Below, piece by piece: positions 27,828 to 36,697 of a stretch of 64,000 nt of DNA. Location: assembly GCA_963977135.1 (NCBI GenBank), contig CAXBNN010000011.1:40911-104910 (forward strand), read 5' to 3'. The notes beneath the pieces are model-generated. The model was not told the DNA's origin, made no database searches, and saw only the letters and a list, made by a program, of their open reading frames with translations. The position numbers and the translations under genes were made by a program. This DNA comes from UBA2040 sp963977135. Its GTDB lineage: Bacteria; Bacteroidota; Bacteroidia; Flavobacteriales_D; Crocinitomicaceae. Numbering within the stretch: position 1 is the first letter of the stretch; every line of letters starts with the position of its first letter.

Positions 27828-28276
27828 GGATAGTACTTCAACGTGTAAGTGAGGCTTCAGTGAAAATCGATGGAGAAATCAATGGTCAAATTGGTAATGG
27901 ATTGCTTGTACTTTTGGGCATAGAAACCAACGATACTTCAGAAGATATCGATTGGTTGCTAGGAAAAATAATGCTGATGCGCATCTTTTCGGATAGCGAA
28001 GGAAAAATGAATGAAAGTGTTTTAGATCAAAATGGAGAAATGCTTATTATCAGTCAATTTACATTGCATGCTTCAACAAAAAAGGGAAATCGACCAAGTT
28101 TTATAAAAGCCGCACGACCAGAAATTGCAATACCTTTGTATGAAGAATTCATTTCGAAAGCCGAAAAAGAAACACCAGGCAAAGTGCAAACTGGAAAATT
28201 TGGCGCCGATATGAAAGTTAGCTTGGTTAATGATGGACCGGTGACTATTTTATTGGATTCGAAGAATAAAGAATAA
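27824..28276 (+). CDS. dtd: D-aminoacyl-tRNA deacylase
   Basis: A 150-residue enzyme that frees D-amino acids from mischarged tRNA. The two active-site motifs, SQFTLHA (about 77-83) and NDGPVT (about 137-142), are present, and the length is standard. It overlaps rsgA by the sequence ATGA, so translation is coupled. Confidence 0.95.
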   Translation: MRIVLQRVSEASVKIDGEINGQIGNGLLVLLGIETNDTSEDIDWLLGKIMLMRIFSDSEGKMNESVLDQNGEMLIISQFTLHASTKKGNRPSFIKAARPEIAIPLYEEFISKAEKETPGKVQTGKFGADMKVSLVNDGPVTILLDSKNKE

Positions 28277-28361
28277 ATTGACGTCGGACTGGAAGACTTA
28301 TGACGAAAGGACAATAAAAGTCCTAATATCCTGAATCCTCTTGTCCTGAATCTCGTAAAAA
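28277..28361. repeat. AGGAC-word inverted repeat between dtd and the MazG-like gene
   Basis: GGACTGGAAGACTTATGACG with AAAGGAC (28287-28312) is complementary in parts to GTCCTAATATCC ... CTTGTCC (28320-28346). It is related in wording to the repeats at 23780-23848 and 28693-28790. Confidence 0.55.
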
Positions 28362-28688
28362 ATGGAAATAAAAGAAGCACAAAATATAGTCGACAAATGG
28401 ATCAAGGAAGTTGGCGTGCGTTACTTCAACGAATTGACCAATATGGCAATGCTAACTGAAGAAGTTGGTGAGGTGGCTCGTATCATTGCTCGACGTTATG
28501 GTGAACAAAGCGAAAAAGAGTCCGACAAAAACAAAGATCTCGGTGACGAATTTGCAGACGTATTATTTGTCTTAATTTGCTTAGCCAACCAAACAGGTGT
28601 TGATCTCGAGGAGGCTTTGAAAAAGAATTTAGAAAAGAAAACAATTCGCGACGGCGAGAGACATAAGAATAACGAAAAATTGAAATAG
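28362..28688 (+). CDS. MazG-type nucleotide pyrophosphohydrolase
   Basis: A 108-residue all-alpha NTP pyrophosphohydrolase. The metal-binding helices show EEVGEVAR (about 31-38) and DLGDEFADVLFVL (about 59-71), the E-x2-E ... E-x2-D pattern of the MazG fold. It probably hydrolyses non-canonical or excess (d)NTPs. Part of a string of same-strand genes (rsgA, dtd, this, helicase-like) separated by inverted repeats. Confidence 0.85.
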   Translation: MEIKEAQNIVDKWIKEVGVRYFNELTNMAMLTEEVGEVARIIARRYGEQSEKESDKNKDLGDEFADVLFVLICLANQTGVDLEEALKKNLEKKTIRDGERHKNNEKLK

Positions 28689-28692
28689 AAGA

Positions 28693-28790
28693 TTGACTCA
28701 GGACTTAAAGACCAAGATTGCAGGACGCGTAAGTCCTAAAATCATGAATCCTCAAGTCTTGAATCCTAAAAATAGATTCATAACTAGAAA
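28693..28790. repeat. AGGACT/AAGTCT-word inverted repeat
   Basis: Words such as CAGGACTTAAAGACC and GCAGGAC on the left face AGTCCTAAAATC and CTCAAGTCTTGAATCC on the right. The open frame from 28693 reads straight through this repeat, so the first 34 codons of that frame are not trusted. Confidence 0.55.
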
Positions 28791-28794
28791 ACAA

Positions 28795-29403
28795 ATGGCA
28801 TTCAAAAAATTACAAGAAACCTTAATTGAGAATTTAACTGCAGCAGGATATACAGATTTTTTACCTGAACAGAAACTGCTGTTCTCAAAAATACGAGAAG
28901 GGAAAAACCTTGTCGTGTTGACCGAAGGTGGCAAAGGTTTATCGAGTTTGTTTTTAATGACAGCATTGCATAAAGTTCCCGAACCAGAGGAAGGTTCTCC
29001 AAGAGTTGTAATTATATGTGCAACTGACGATGAAGCTCAAGAGAGATATGAAGACTTAAAAAAATGGTCTCGCCACATGGATTTGACAATCGATTTGGCT
29101 CATGAAAGAGGAAAACAAATTCAACAACGAAACGATATTTTTGATGGAACTGAAATCGTTATTGGAACAACAAAACGGATTTATGATTTATACATTCAAA
29201 GTGGTTTGAACTTAAATTTGTTGCGCCTTTTTATCATTGACGATGCGAACCAAACATTGATAAAAAACAATCCTGGTTTCTTAGCACGTTTTGCCGATAG
29301 TTTACCAAAGTGCCAGATTCTAATTGGTGCGAAATCTTATAATGAGAAGTTGGAAGCTTTTTGCGAGCAGATACCGTTTGGGTTTACCAAGGTGAAGATG
29401 TAG
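28795..29403 (+). CDS. Degenerate single-domain DEAD-box helicase-like protein
   Basis: A 202-residue protein starting at ATG 28795, right after the repeat. It follows the first RecA-like domain of a DEAD-box helicase but has lost the catalytic signatures. The Walker A position reads TEGGKGLSS instead of TGSGKT, the DEAD box reads IDDANQ, PTRELA is ATDDEAQ, and SAT is GAKS. The second helicase domain is absent. It is unlikely to hydrolyse ATP; an RNA-binding or regulatory role is a guess. Codon use looks ordinary and the frame is intact, which argues against simple decay. The stop lies eight bases before the GxxExxY element. Confidence 0.65.
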   Translation: MAFKKLQETLIENLTAAGYTDFLPEQKLLFSKIREGKNLVVLTEGGKGLSSLFLMTALHKVPEPEEGSPRVVIICATDDEAQERYEDLKKWSRHMDLTIDLAHERGKQIQQRNDIFDGTEIVIGTTKRIYDLYIQSGLNLNLLRLFIIDDANQTLIKNNPGFLARFADSLPKCQILIGAKSYNEKLEAFCEQIPFGFTKVKM

Positions 29404-29411
29404 ATGTTTTT

Positions 29412-29960
29412 ACCGCGGAGGGCGCGGAGATTTTCGCGGAGAACAAAAAGTTTTTATTGTTCGAGAAGCCACTTTTAAATAAACTTTTTGCGTAACTTAA
29501 TATTAAAAGTTAAGACAGAAAATGAATTAGCGGGGATTATTATTGGTGCCGGAATTGAAATTCACACTGCCTTAGGTCCGGGATTATTAGATAGTGCCTA
29601 TCAAGATTGTTTATTCCACAAATTAAAGAAATTAGGCTTTAAAGTTGAGAAAGAAAAAGCTATGCCTTTGATTTATGAAGAGGTTAATTTAGATTGTGGA
29701 TATCGCATTGACTTACTCGTCGAAAACAAAGTGGTTATAGAACTAAAAAGTGTATCAGAATTAACGGATATTCATCTAGCGCAAATTCTAACTTATTTAA
29801 AATTGGGTAATTTCAAATTAGGGCTACTAATGAATTTCAACGAATACCGTCTAAAATCTGGGATAAAACGAGTTGTAAATAAACTGTAAGAACAACTATT
29901 ATTTTGCACTAACTCATTTCACATTGCGTCCTCTGCGAAAATCTCCGCGCCCTCTGCGGT
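29412..29960. mobile_element. GxxExxY cassette flanked by 33-bp GC-rich inverted repeats
   Basis: The left arm 29412-29444 and right arm 29928-29960 match as inverted repeats at 30 of 33 positions. Each arm carries three GC[GA]GAG words and is far richer in G+C than the surroundings. Between them lies one gene of the GxxExxY family (PD-(D/E)XK-like). The cassette fills the whole space between two convergent genes: it starts 8 bases after the helicase-like stop and its outer base is the first base of the Nudix stop complement. No transposase is present. Mobility is inferred from the structure, not proven. Confidence 0.6.
29488..29889 (+). CDS. GxxExxY family protein, PD-(D/E)XK nuclease-like
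   Basis: A 133-residue protein of the family named for its GxxExxY motif. Here the motif is GLLDSAY, with Asp in place of Glu. Then come GYRIDLLVENKVVIELKS, with the D ... ExK spacing of PD-(D/E)XK nucleases, and QILTYLKLGNFKLGLLMNFN, also typical. No ATG is in frame near the start; TTG 29488 is the only sensible start, and a weak or lost start is possible. The function of the family is unknown. It sits between inverted repeats and is the only gene of the cassette. Confidence 0.8.
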   Translation: MRNLILKVKTENELAGIIIGAGIEIHTALGPGLLDSAYQDCLFHKLKKLGFKVEKEKAMPLIYEEVNLDCGYRIDLLVENKVVIELKSVSELTDIHLAQILTYLKLGNFKLGLLMNFNEYRLKSGIKRVVNKL

Positions 29961-30388
29961 TAATCCACGAGCTTTTTGGCAACTATTTTATCAATCGGAA
30001 AGGTCATATCATTTTCAGAAAGATCTTTTAAACTTCGCCAAACCAATTTTTCACCATCCAATTCGTGCTTATAGTTTAATGAAACCGTTTCTAATTCATG
30101 TGAATTCGCATACTTCACGTAATAATAGAAACTAATCAACTGATGATCTTGACTAAACGCTGAAACTTGCAAAAAATCATTTACATAAAACAAGTCCCCG
30201 ACTTCCACATCTATACCACATTCTTCTTGAAATTCTCGGATGAGACATTCCTTTTGACCTTCACCAAATTCTAATCCTCCGCCAGGAAATTTAATCATGG
30301 ATTTGCCAAAACGTAATTCGGAAGAAAGCAAAACTTCTTGTTTGTCGTTGATCAATATCCCGTATACGCGAAGGTTGAATTTATTCAT
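29960..30388 (-). CDS. Nudix hydrolase
   Basis: A 142-residue protein with a complete Nudix box: G at GGGLEFGEGQ, then RE and EE in REFQEECGI (about 37-60), which bind the divalent metal. It hydrolyses a nucleoside diphosphate-linked substrate, identity unknown. The stop codon is at the outer edge of the right arm of the GxxExxY cassette. The start is immediately next to the stop of the upstream pyrophosphohydrolase, so the two form an operon that may clean up damaged nucleotides. Confidence 0.88.
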   Translation of the reverse strand: MNKFNLRVYGILINDKQEVLLSSELRFGKSMIKFPGGGLEFGEGQKECLIREFQEECGIDVEVGDLFYVNDFLQVSAFSQDHQLISFYYYVKYANSHELETVSLNYKHELDGEKLVWRSLKDLSENDMTFPIDKIVAKKLVD

Positions 30389-30781
30389 TTACTTTTCTAA
30401 AATTGCTTTGATATTCGGTCGGAAATACTGATCAGATTTCAACACCTTTCCATCTTCTCTGTAAATCGGCTCACCATTAACATCCAATTTACTCATGTTC
30501 GAACGCTGTATTTCTTGAAACACTTCTTCAATTTTGTATTGAACTCCATGTTTTAAAATCGTTCCACACAGAATGTACAACATATCGCCGAGCGCATCTG
30601 CAACTTCTACGATATCACCATTTTTAGCCGCCTCCAAATATTCTTCATTCTCTTCTGCCATTAATCGATGACGAAGGTCAATATCCGCCTCACTTAAATC
30701 AGTGGTTGGCTCGTAGTTATTATCTATTTTGAACGCTGTATGAAATTTTTCTACAGCAGAAATGATCTCTTGGAATTGCAT
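30389..30781 (-). CDS. MazG/HisE-like nucleoside triphosphate pyrophosphohydrolase
   Basis: A 130-residue all-alpha protein. EENEEYLEA (about 43-51) and EVADALGDMLYIL (about 59-71) give the metal-binding E-x2-E ... D pattern. The C-terminal third (LDVNGEPIYREDGKVLKSD) resembles phosphoribosyl-ATP pyrophosphohydrolase-like proteins outside histidine operons. It probably works on nucleotides, in an operon with the downstream Nudix hydrolase (no gap). Confidence 0.82.
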   Translation of the reverse strand: MQFQEIISAVEKFHTAFKIDNNYEPTTDLSEADIDLRHRLMAEENEEYLEAAKNGDIVEVADALGDMLYILCGTILKHGVQYKIEEVFQEIQRSNMSKLDVNGEPIYREDGKVLKSDQYFRPNIKAILEK

Positions 30782-30888
30782 GTTTTAGTTTTTGAAAGGT
30801 GGAAATTAGTGAAAATTGATGTTTTTAGGGCCTTTTTTCGTAAATTAGATAGTATAACTTTCACCCTCTTTTAAATAAATATTTGGTC

Positions 30889-31701
30889 ATGAAAATTCAT
30901 AAAAAGGTTATCGTAGTTACAGGTGCAGGCAACGGAATAGGACGTGAAATTGTATTGAATCTTTTGAAAAAAGGAGCAAAAGTAGCTGCCGTTGATTTGA
31001 ATGAAACTTTTCTAAATGAAACAGTCAAATTGGCAAATGTAAAAAACACAGATTTATCAATTCACGTATTAAATATTACTGACAGAGAGGCGGTTAAAAA
31101 TTTACCTGAACAAATCATAAAGGTTCACGGTCAAATTGATGGGCTCATAAATAACGCAGGAATAATTCAACCATTTGTTCAAATCAATAAGCTTGAATTT
31201 GAAGATATTGAAAGAGTGATGAACGTTAATTTTTATGGCTCTTTAAATATGATAAAAGCACTTCTTCCTTACTTTCACAAACGTCCAGAAGCACATATTG
31301 TTAATATTTCGAGTATGGGCGGTTTCTTACCTGTTCCTGGTCAAAGTATTTATGGAGCGTCAAAGGCAGCCATAAAACTTATGTCCGAAGGATTATATGC
31401 CGAATTAATGGATACTAACATACAGGTATCTGTTGTTTTTCCTGGCGCCATTGGGACCAATATTGCGACAAATTCGGGACTAACCAATCTTCCTTCTGGA
31501 GATTCGGACACCAAAAATTCATCAATAAAAATGTTGCCTCCAGATAAAGCTGCCGAAATAATTGTAGCTGGAATTGAAAAAAACAAAGTCAGAATATATG
31601 TGGGAAGCGATTCAAAAATTATGAATTTTCTTTACCGTCTAAGTCCTGGGTTTGCAACTCGATTAATCGGAAAAAAAATGAAGTCACTTTTGCCTCAATA
31701 A
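30889..31701 (+). CDS. Short-chain dehydrogenase/reductase
   Basis: A 270-residue SDR: cofactor motif TGAGNGIG (about 11-18), NNAG, Ser in NISSMGGF and the catalytic YGASKAAIK. D38 after the second strand (AAVDLNE) favours NAD(H). ATG 30889 is used rather than TTG 30883. The substrate is unknown; the C-terminal LYRLSPGFATRLIGKKM is typical of membrane-associated SDRs acting on lipids or retinol-like compounds, by inference. Confidence 0.88.
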   Translation: MKIHKKVIVVTGAGNGIGREIVLNLLKKGAKVAAVDLNETFLNETVKLANVKNTDLSIHVLNITDREAVKNLPEQIIKVHGQIDGLINNAGIIQPFVQINKLEFEDIERVMNVNFYGSLNMIKALLPYFHKRPEAHIVNISSMGGFLPVPGQSIYGASKAAIKLMSEGLYAELMDTNIQVSVVFPGAIGTNIATNSGLTNLPSGDSDTKNSSIKMLPPDKAAEIIVAGIEKNKVRIYVGSDSKIMNFLYRLSPGFATRLIGKKMKSLLPQ

Positions 31702-31841
31702 TCTGAGGTAAATCGATTACATCAAAATAAATAAGTTGATTTTCATAAACCGTAGTTTAAAAAAAAACGTAAATTAGTCAAATACAGAGTCTCATATGGA
31801 TTCGCGACAAAAGGTCGTTTACTACTTTAAAAAACCACTTT

Positions 31842-32798
31842 ATGAATGTTGGACCAGTTTCAAAAGGTAGAATTGAACCCCACAATGCTGCCTACAATCC
31901 CATGGATAAAATTTTCCGTTTGATCATGGGAGATTTCCCTTCTGTTTCCAACTCTTGGCCCGGTGAATATGGCGAAGCTAGTTTGGCAAATATCCAGAAA
32001 GCGCAGCAAGTTAAATATCAAAACTATTTTGAACATTTAGGATTGAAAGAAAATGCAGGAATGAAACTATATGAAATTGGCCCAGGTTGGGGTCCATTTT
32101 CAGATTACTGTATTTCCCGAGGAGTAGATGTTACTTCGGCTTGCCCAGGAAAAAATCAATATGAATATTTGAAAAAATCTGGTCACAACGTTCATCGTGC
32201 TGTTTGGCAAGAGTTTACTCCTGACAACGGTCCTTTTGACGCTATTGTTTCTATGGGTTCACCTGAACATTTTGCTAGTCCAAAAGATTATGTTGAAGGC
32301 AAGCAAGACCAAGTTTATCGAGATTTCTTTGATTATTGTAATGGACTTTTAAAGCCCGGCGGACGTTTGGGAGGGCAATTTATGACCTTCAACGGCAAAG
32401 AATGTGATTACAACAAACTACAAGTGGAAAAAGAAGGCAAAACCGACGAAGAACAAAAAAACTACCACATTGGCTTATTGCTGTACCGTTATCCTGACGC
32501 ATGGCTGCCAAGAGATTCAGCACATTTTATTGGTTGTGCGAAACCTGGTGATTTCAAAACCATTAAAGTTGTTGACGGTCGTGAACATTACATTTGGACG
32601 ATGCGCGGTTGGAAAAAACATTTCAACCGACCTCTACCCTTGTCAAAATGGTTCAAAGTTTCAGGTTTGGTCGTTCATGGAATGTTCAACAAAGATTTTG
32701 GCTATTGGGCCAAAGCATTCTGGAAACAATCCAACCGATTGTGTTTTGAAAAAGGCTGGATGGGACATGAATTTTTCTTTGTAGAAAAACAGAATTAA
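31842..32798 (+). CDS. SAM-dependent methyltransferase, cyclopropane-fatty-acid-synthase-like
   Basis: A 318-residue class I methyltransferase. Motif I is LYEIGPGWGPFSDYC (about 73-87), followed by FDAIVSMGSPEHF and LLKPGGRLGGQFM. It resembles the CFAS/mycolic acid cyclopropane synthase branch in these motifs, but the protein is shorter and lacks the N-terminal CFAS domain. The methyl acceptor is unknown. It is convergent with a sigma-factor-like gene three bases away. Confidence 0.75.
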   Translation: MNVGPVSKGRIEPHNAAYNPMDKIFRLIMGDFPSVSNSWPGEYGEASLANIQKAQQVKYQNYFEHLGLKENAGMKLYEIGPGWGPFSDYCISRGVDVTSACPGKNQYEYLKKSGHNVHRAVWQEFTPDNGPFDAIVSMGSPEHFASPKDYVEGKQDQVYRDFFDYCNGLLKPGGRLGGQFMTFNGKECDYNKLQVEKEGKTDEEQKNYHIGLLLYRYPDAWLPRDSAHFIGCAKPGDFKTIKVVDGREHYIWTMRGWKKHFNRPLPLSKWFKVSGLVVHGMFNKDFGYWAKAFWKQSNRLCFEKGWMGHEFFFVEKQN

Positions 32799-32801
32799 AG
32801 A

Positions 32802-33566
32802 CTAAAATCTTTTTTCAAAACTGTGCTTAATGCGAATTTTCGCTTCTTTGAGCAAATCGTCTATCTCAACTCGGGAAAGATTCGTAATATCTGAAATTTC
32901 CTCGATGGAGAATTGTGCGCTATAATAAAGGTCATACACATTTCTCATGGCTAATGGCAGAGAAGCAAGCACAAAATTAATATGATTGTGCACATCCTCA
33001 GCCGTCAATTCTTTATCTATTTTTTCGACTAATTCAGTTTCATCATTTTCTATTAAGTAAGAACTAAAAGATTCTATTTTTTTTGGGTTGAACGATGATT
33101 CATTCAATTCATCGAGCATAACAACATCTCCACCACCATCAATGGTATATTTTTCCACCATTCCTTCCAACTCCTGTTTCGAATAATCATCGATATTCTT
33201 AAAAAAGAGATCGTCAAATTCTTCTTCAACAATAGTATCATCCAACAATTGATTTGTTTTTTTGAAAAGCCATTTGTAGAAATTGTTCTTACTTTTCACT
33301 TCTTCCAAATTATCATATATTTCAATGAAAAGTTGGTCAATGAAATCTTCTGCTTTGTATTTTCCCCTTGAAAAATGGCCTTGATGAATAGCCGAGGAAA
33401 TTCGTCCATTAATGTATTTTTTTATTTCAGACAAAATACTTAAAACCAGGCCATTGAAAGCTTCCTTGTTGTTTTCGCTCTTTAAAAGAACCAAATCAGT
33501 ATACACGTTTTCAAATGTAAGCTTTACCTCTTTCCGGCTTTCATCAAATATTATTCTACTGTTCAT
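32802..33566 (-). CDS. Divergent sigma-70/ECF-like factor with long linker
   Basis: A 254-residue protein. A region-2-like helical part lies at about 30-115 (DFIDQLFIEIYDNL ... FYKWLFKKTNQLLDD). A region-4 helix-turn-helix lies at about 200-250 (LPLAMRNVYDLYY, IEEISDITNLSRVEIDDLL). The acidic linker between them is about 85 residues, longer than in standard ECF factors (about 180 residues in all). No anti-sigma gene is adjacent. Either it is controlled through the linker or it is an unusual transcription factor. Confidence 0.7.
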   Translation of the reverse strand: MNSRIIFDESRKEVKLTFENVYTDLVLLKSENNKEAFNGLVLSILSEIKKYINGRISSAIHQGHFSRGKYKAEDFIDQLFIEIYDNLEEVKSKNNFYKWLFKKTNQLLDDTIVEEEFDDLFFKNIDDYSKQELEGMVEKYTIDGGGDVVMLDELNESSFNPKKIESFSSYLIENDETELVEKIDKELTAEDVHNHINFVLASLPLAMRNVYDLYYSAQFSIEEISDITNLSRVEIDDLLKEAKIRIKHSFEKRF

Positions 33567-33728
33567 ATCTTTAGTTTTAATCTATTCATTAAGTCAAACC
33601 GTGACTCTCAGGTAAAGTTCAACAATAGGTCTCTGGAATACTATGATAATAATCAGGTTTTTAATTATTAATTGTAATGGCGACAGTTAAATTAAATGGA
33701 TAGCTTTGAAATATAATTCGAATTACAA

Positions 33729-34502
33729 ATGCATAAAATAGGAATAGCTTTATCTGGCGGAGGAGCAAGAGGTGTGGCACATTTAGGGATATTAAAAGCC
33801 TTAGAAGAATTTGGAGTAAAACCAAACATTATTTCTGGGACGAGCGCTGGAGCAATAGCCGGGGCTTTTTATGCAAAGGGTTTTTCAATTGAAGAGATTC
33901 TCAAAATCGTAAAAAACGGACACTTTTTTAGTTTCTCCAACATCTCATTTGAAACAAGGGGAATCTTCTCAATGAAATCTTTTGAAAAGATCTACGCAGA
34001 GTACTTTCCGAAAAATTCATTTGAAGAACTGAATATACCATTGTATATCACGGCAACTGACATTCTGAATGGCAAAATCGCCTATTTTTCAGAAGGTGAA
34101 TTATCAAGGTGCATAATGGCGTCTAGCTGTGTGCCTGTAGTATTCAAACCGATTTCTTTTAACAACACACATTACATAGATGGAGGGATTTTGAATAACT
34201 TCCCTGTTGAACCTTTATTGGACAAATGCGATAAGATTATAGGAATAGATGTTAACTCCATAAAAAAGGAAGAAAAAGAAATTGGAATAACAAACATACT
34301 AGACAGAAGCTTCCACTTAGCTTTAAGCAGCACACTTGAGGATAAGAAAAGTAAATGTGACTTGTTTATTCAACCTCCAGACATGAGTCAATTCGGTATT
34401 TTCGATTTAAAAAAAATTCAAGAAATCTTTGACTATGGATATCAATACGGTTTGTCCTTGGAAGAAGAAATAAAGGCTTTTTTGGAAGATGTTAAATTTT
34501 AA
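33729..34502 (+). CDS. Patatin-like phospholipase
   Basis: A 257-residue cytosolic or membrane-associated lipase. The oxyanion motif GGGARG (about 10-15), the nucleophile elbow GTSAG (about 39-43) and the DGG of the catalytic dyad (YIDGGILNN, about 152-160) are intact. Length and order match the RssA/YchK-type patatin family, which hydrolyses fatty acyl esters. No operon partner. Confidence 0.92.
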   Translation: MHKIGIALSGGGARGVAHLGILKALEEFGVKPNIISGTSAGAIAGAFYAKGFSIEEILKIVKNGHFFSFSNISFETRGIFSMKSFEKIYAEYFPKNSFEELNIPLYITATDILNGKIAYFSEGELSRCIMASSCVPVVFKPISFNNTHYIDGGILNNFPVEPLLDKCDKIIGIDVNSIKKEEKEIGITNILDRSFHLALSSTLEDKKSKCDLFIQPPDMSQFGIFDLKKIQEIFDYGYQYGLSLEEEIKAFLEDVKF

Positions 34503-34636
34503 ACTAACGGCTCAAACGTTTATATTTATTGAATAAGCAATATTTTTCCATTTTAGGCAAACGCTCAAAAGGAGTATTAAAAACACTGATACCAAACGGA
34601 AAAACTTGTCATGCCTCTATTCCAGTTGATTTTCGC

Positions 34637-34644
34637 TATATTTG
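34637..34644 (+). promoter_or_regulatory. -7 element TATATTTG in the spacer before the serine hydrolase
   Basis: A perfect -7 box about 145 bases before the start at 34789, predicting a long leader. No good -33 TTG is visible. I see nothing else in the 286-base gap 34503-34788. Confidence 0.4.
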
Positions 34645-34788
34645 AATAGAACTACTAACCTTTCTATTGTTAAAAAGAAAGGAATACTATTCGCTTTTAT
34701 AATTTGGCGATTGGAAAGTAGACTAAGCGAAGTGAATCATGGGAATGTCCCTTATTAAAACACTTTGAAACACTAAAAACTAATTATT

Positions 34789-36549
34789 ATGATTGGATTA
34801 AAAAAAACTATGCTTCGGTTTTTATTCGTTGGAGTTATAACACTTTTATCTTCTCAGAATCTTAGCTTTAGTCAAACCAAAAGCGAACAAATTGGCAAGC
34901 TATTAAATCTATATCTAGAATCTGGACAATTTAATGGATCCGCTCTTGTAGCTGAAAAAGGGAACGTCATTTTTAAGAAAGGTATCGGTATGGCGAATAT
35001 GGAATGGGATATTCCAAATGCGCCAGATACAAAGCATCGATTAGGCTCAGTTTCCAAGCAATTTACCGCTATGTTGATTATGCAATTAGTTGTTGATGGT
35101 AAACTTGAATTGGAGGCAACAGTATCAAAATATCTTCCAGACTACTCAAAATCAAATGGAGAATTGATAACACTTCATCACTTATTAACCCACAGTTCAG
35201 GTATCCCAAATTATACTTCGTTCTCGAATTTTTTTAACGAAACAAGCCGTGATCCCTTTAGCCCAAGTGAATTCCTTAAACTATTTGCTGATTCAACACT
35301 TGAATTCACTCCAGGCTCAACTTTTGCATATAGCAACTCAGGCTATTTTTTGTTGGGCGCTATTATTGAGAAAGTCACGGGTAAGTCTTACGAGCAAGTA
35401 TTGCAAGATAAAATTCTTAACCCTCTGAAAATGACGAATACGGGATATGACCACCACCTTACGATTCTAAAAAAAAGAGCTTCTGGCTATGAGAAAAATG
35501 GTGGGGCATTTGAAAATGCTTCCTATTTAGATATGTCTATTCCATATGCTGCGGGATCTTTGTATTCAACAACTGAGGATTTATATATTTGGGATCAGGC
35601 ATTGTATACGGAAAAATTACTTCCTAAAAAGTACAAGGATATAATGTTCAAGTCCCATATTCCCGCTTTTGGTGGGCATTATGCCTATGGTTGGAGTACT
35701 AGTAAAATGCCAATTGGAAATTCCGAAGAGAGCATAGAAACAATTGGTCATGGTGGAGGAATAAATGGATTCAATACCCTAATTACTCGCATAACTTCTG
35801 ACAATTCCTGTATTATATTATTAAACAATACAGGGGGCGCTCCACTTAGCGAAATTACAATCGCAATAACTGGAATTCTTTATGGAAAAGCATATGACCT
35901 CCCAAAGAAATCTTTAGCTACGGCACTTTCTAAAGTGATCACAGAAAATGGTATTGAGTCGGGCATAAAGTTTTATGAAAAAAATAAAAATTCTAAAAAC
36001 TATTCCGTCAAAGAAGTTGATCTGAATAGTTTGGGTTACCAACTTTTACGTTCTGAAAAAATTAAAGAATCTGAAGCGATTTTCAAACTAAACACTGAGG
36101 CATTTCCTGAATCTTTTAATGTTTATGATAGTTATGGTGAATCCCTAATGCTTCAAGACAAAAATGAGCTCGCTATTAAAAATTACAAAAAATCTTTGGA
36201 ATTAAACCCCGCGAATCAAAATGGAATTGACATGCTGAAAAAACTGGGAGTGGATACAGATGAATTGGTAAAAGAAATAATCGTTCCAGCTGAAATAATG
36301 GAAAGTTATGTAGGTAAATATGAACTGATGCCGGGATTTATCTTAACAGTTACCAAAGTCGGAAATCAAATGAAAACTCAAGCGACCGGACAAGCGGTAG
36401 CCGACATTTTTCCTAAATCCAATTCTGTGTTTTATTTAAAGGTGGTAGCCGCTCAAATCACTTTTAATAAAAATGAAAAGGGAGAAGTTGTAAGCTTAAC
36501 ATTGCAGCAAGGTGGTAAAGAAATAACTGGAGAAAAATTACCTGAATAA
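34789..36549 (+). CDS. Secreted serine hydrolase of the class C beta-lactamase family
   Basis: A 586-residue protein with a signal peptide (cleavage after LSFSQ). The penicillin-binding/beta-lactamase fold runs from about 35 to 365, with the SxxK motif SVSKQF (about 85-90), YSN (about 184) and an HGGG triad motif (GHGGGINGF). A TPR-like part (about 410-490, ending ALNPANQNG-type) and a C-terminal beta domain of about 90 residues follow. Such proteins are D-peptidases, esterases or peptide hydrolases in the periplasm; the substrate is unknown. Confidence 0.87.
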   Translation: MIGLKKTMLRFLFVGVITLLSSQNLSFSQTKSEQIGKLLNLYLESGQFNGSALVAEKGNVIFKKGIGMANMEWDIPNAPDTKHRLGSVSKQFTAMLIMQLVVDGKLELEATVSKYLPDYSKSNGELITLHHLLTHSSGIPNYTSFSNFFNETSRDPFSPSEFLKLFADSTLEFTPGSTFAYSNSGYFLLGAIIEKVTGKSYEQVLQDKILNPLKMTNTGYDHHLTILKKRASGYEKNGGAFENASYLDMSIPYAAGSLYSTTEDLYIWDQALYTEKLLPKKYKDIMFKSHIPAFGGHYAYGWSTSKMPIGNSEESIETIGHGGGINGFNTLITRITSDNSCIILLNNTGGAPLSEITIAITGILYGKAYDLPKKSLATALSKVITENGIESGIKFYEKNKNSKNYSVKEVDLNSLGYQLLRSEKIKESEAIFKLNTEAFPESFNVYDSYGESLMLQDKNELAIKNYKKSLELNPANQNGIDMLKKLGVDTDELVKEIIVPAEIMESYVGKYELMPGFILTVTKVGNQMKTQATGQAVADIFPKSNSVFYLKVVAAQITFNKNEKGEVVSLTLQQGGKEITGEKLPE

Positions 36550-36697
36550 AAAGATTCATAAAATAATTTGAATTGCCAGTTTTCAAAATTGAATCTTGAA
36601 AGGATGATAATTACCATCCTATAGGGATAGTATCTTTTAAACTTCCACCTTACCAAAAAAATACCGATCTTCATAGAAACCCCAAATCCTTTAACGC

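Noticed and set aside
29404..29960. Conventional insertion sequence
   Set aside because: No transposase and no clear target-site duplication; only the inverted repeats and one nuclease-like gene are seen.
32404..32784. 126-codon open frame inside the methyltransferase gene
   Set aside because: Shadow frame of a well-supported methyltransferase, with low-complexity Lys/Thr-rich sequence.
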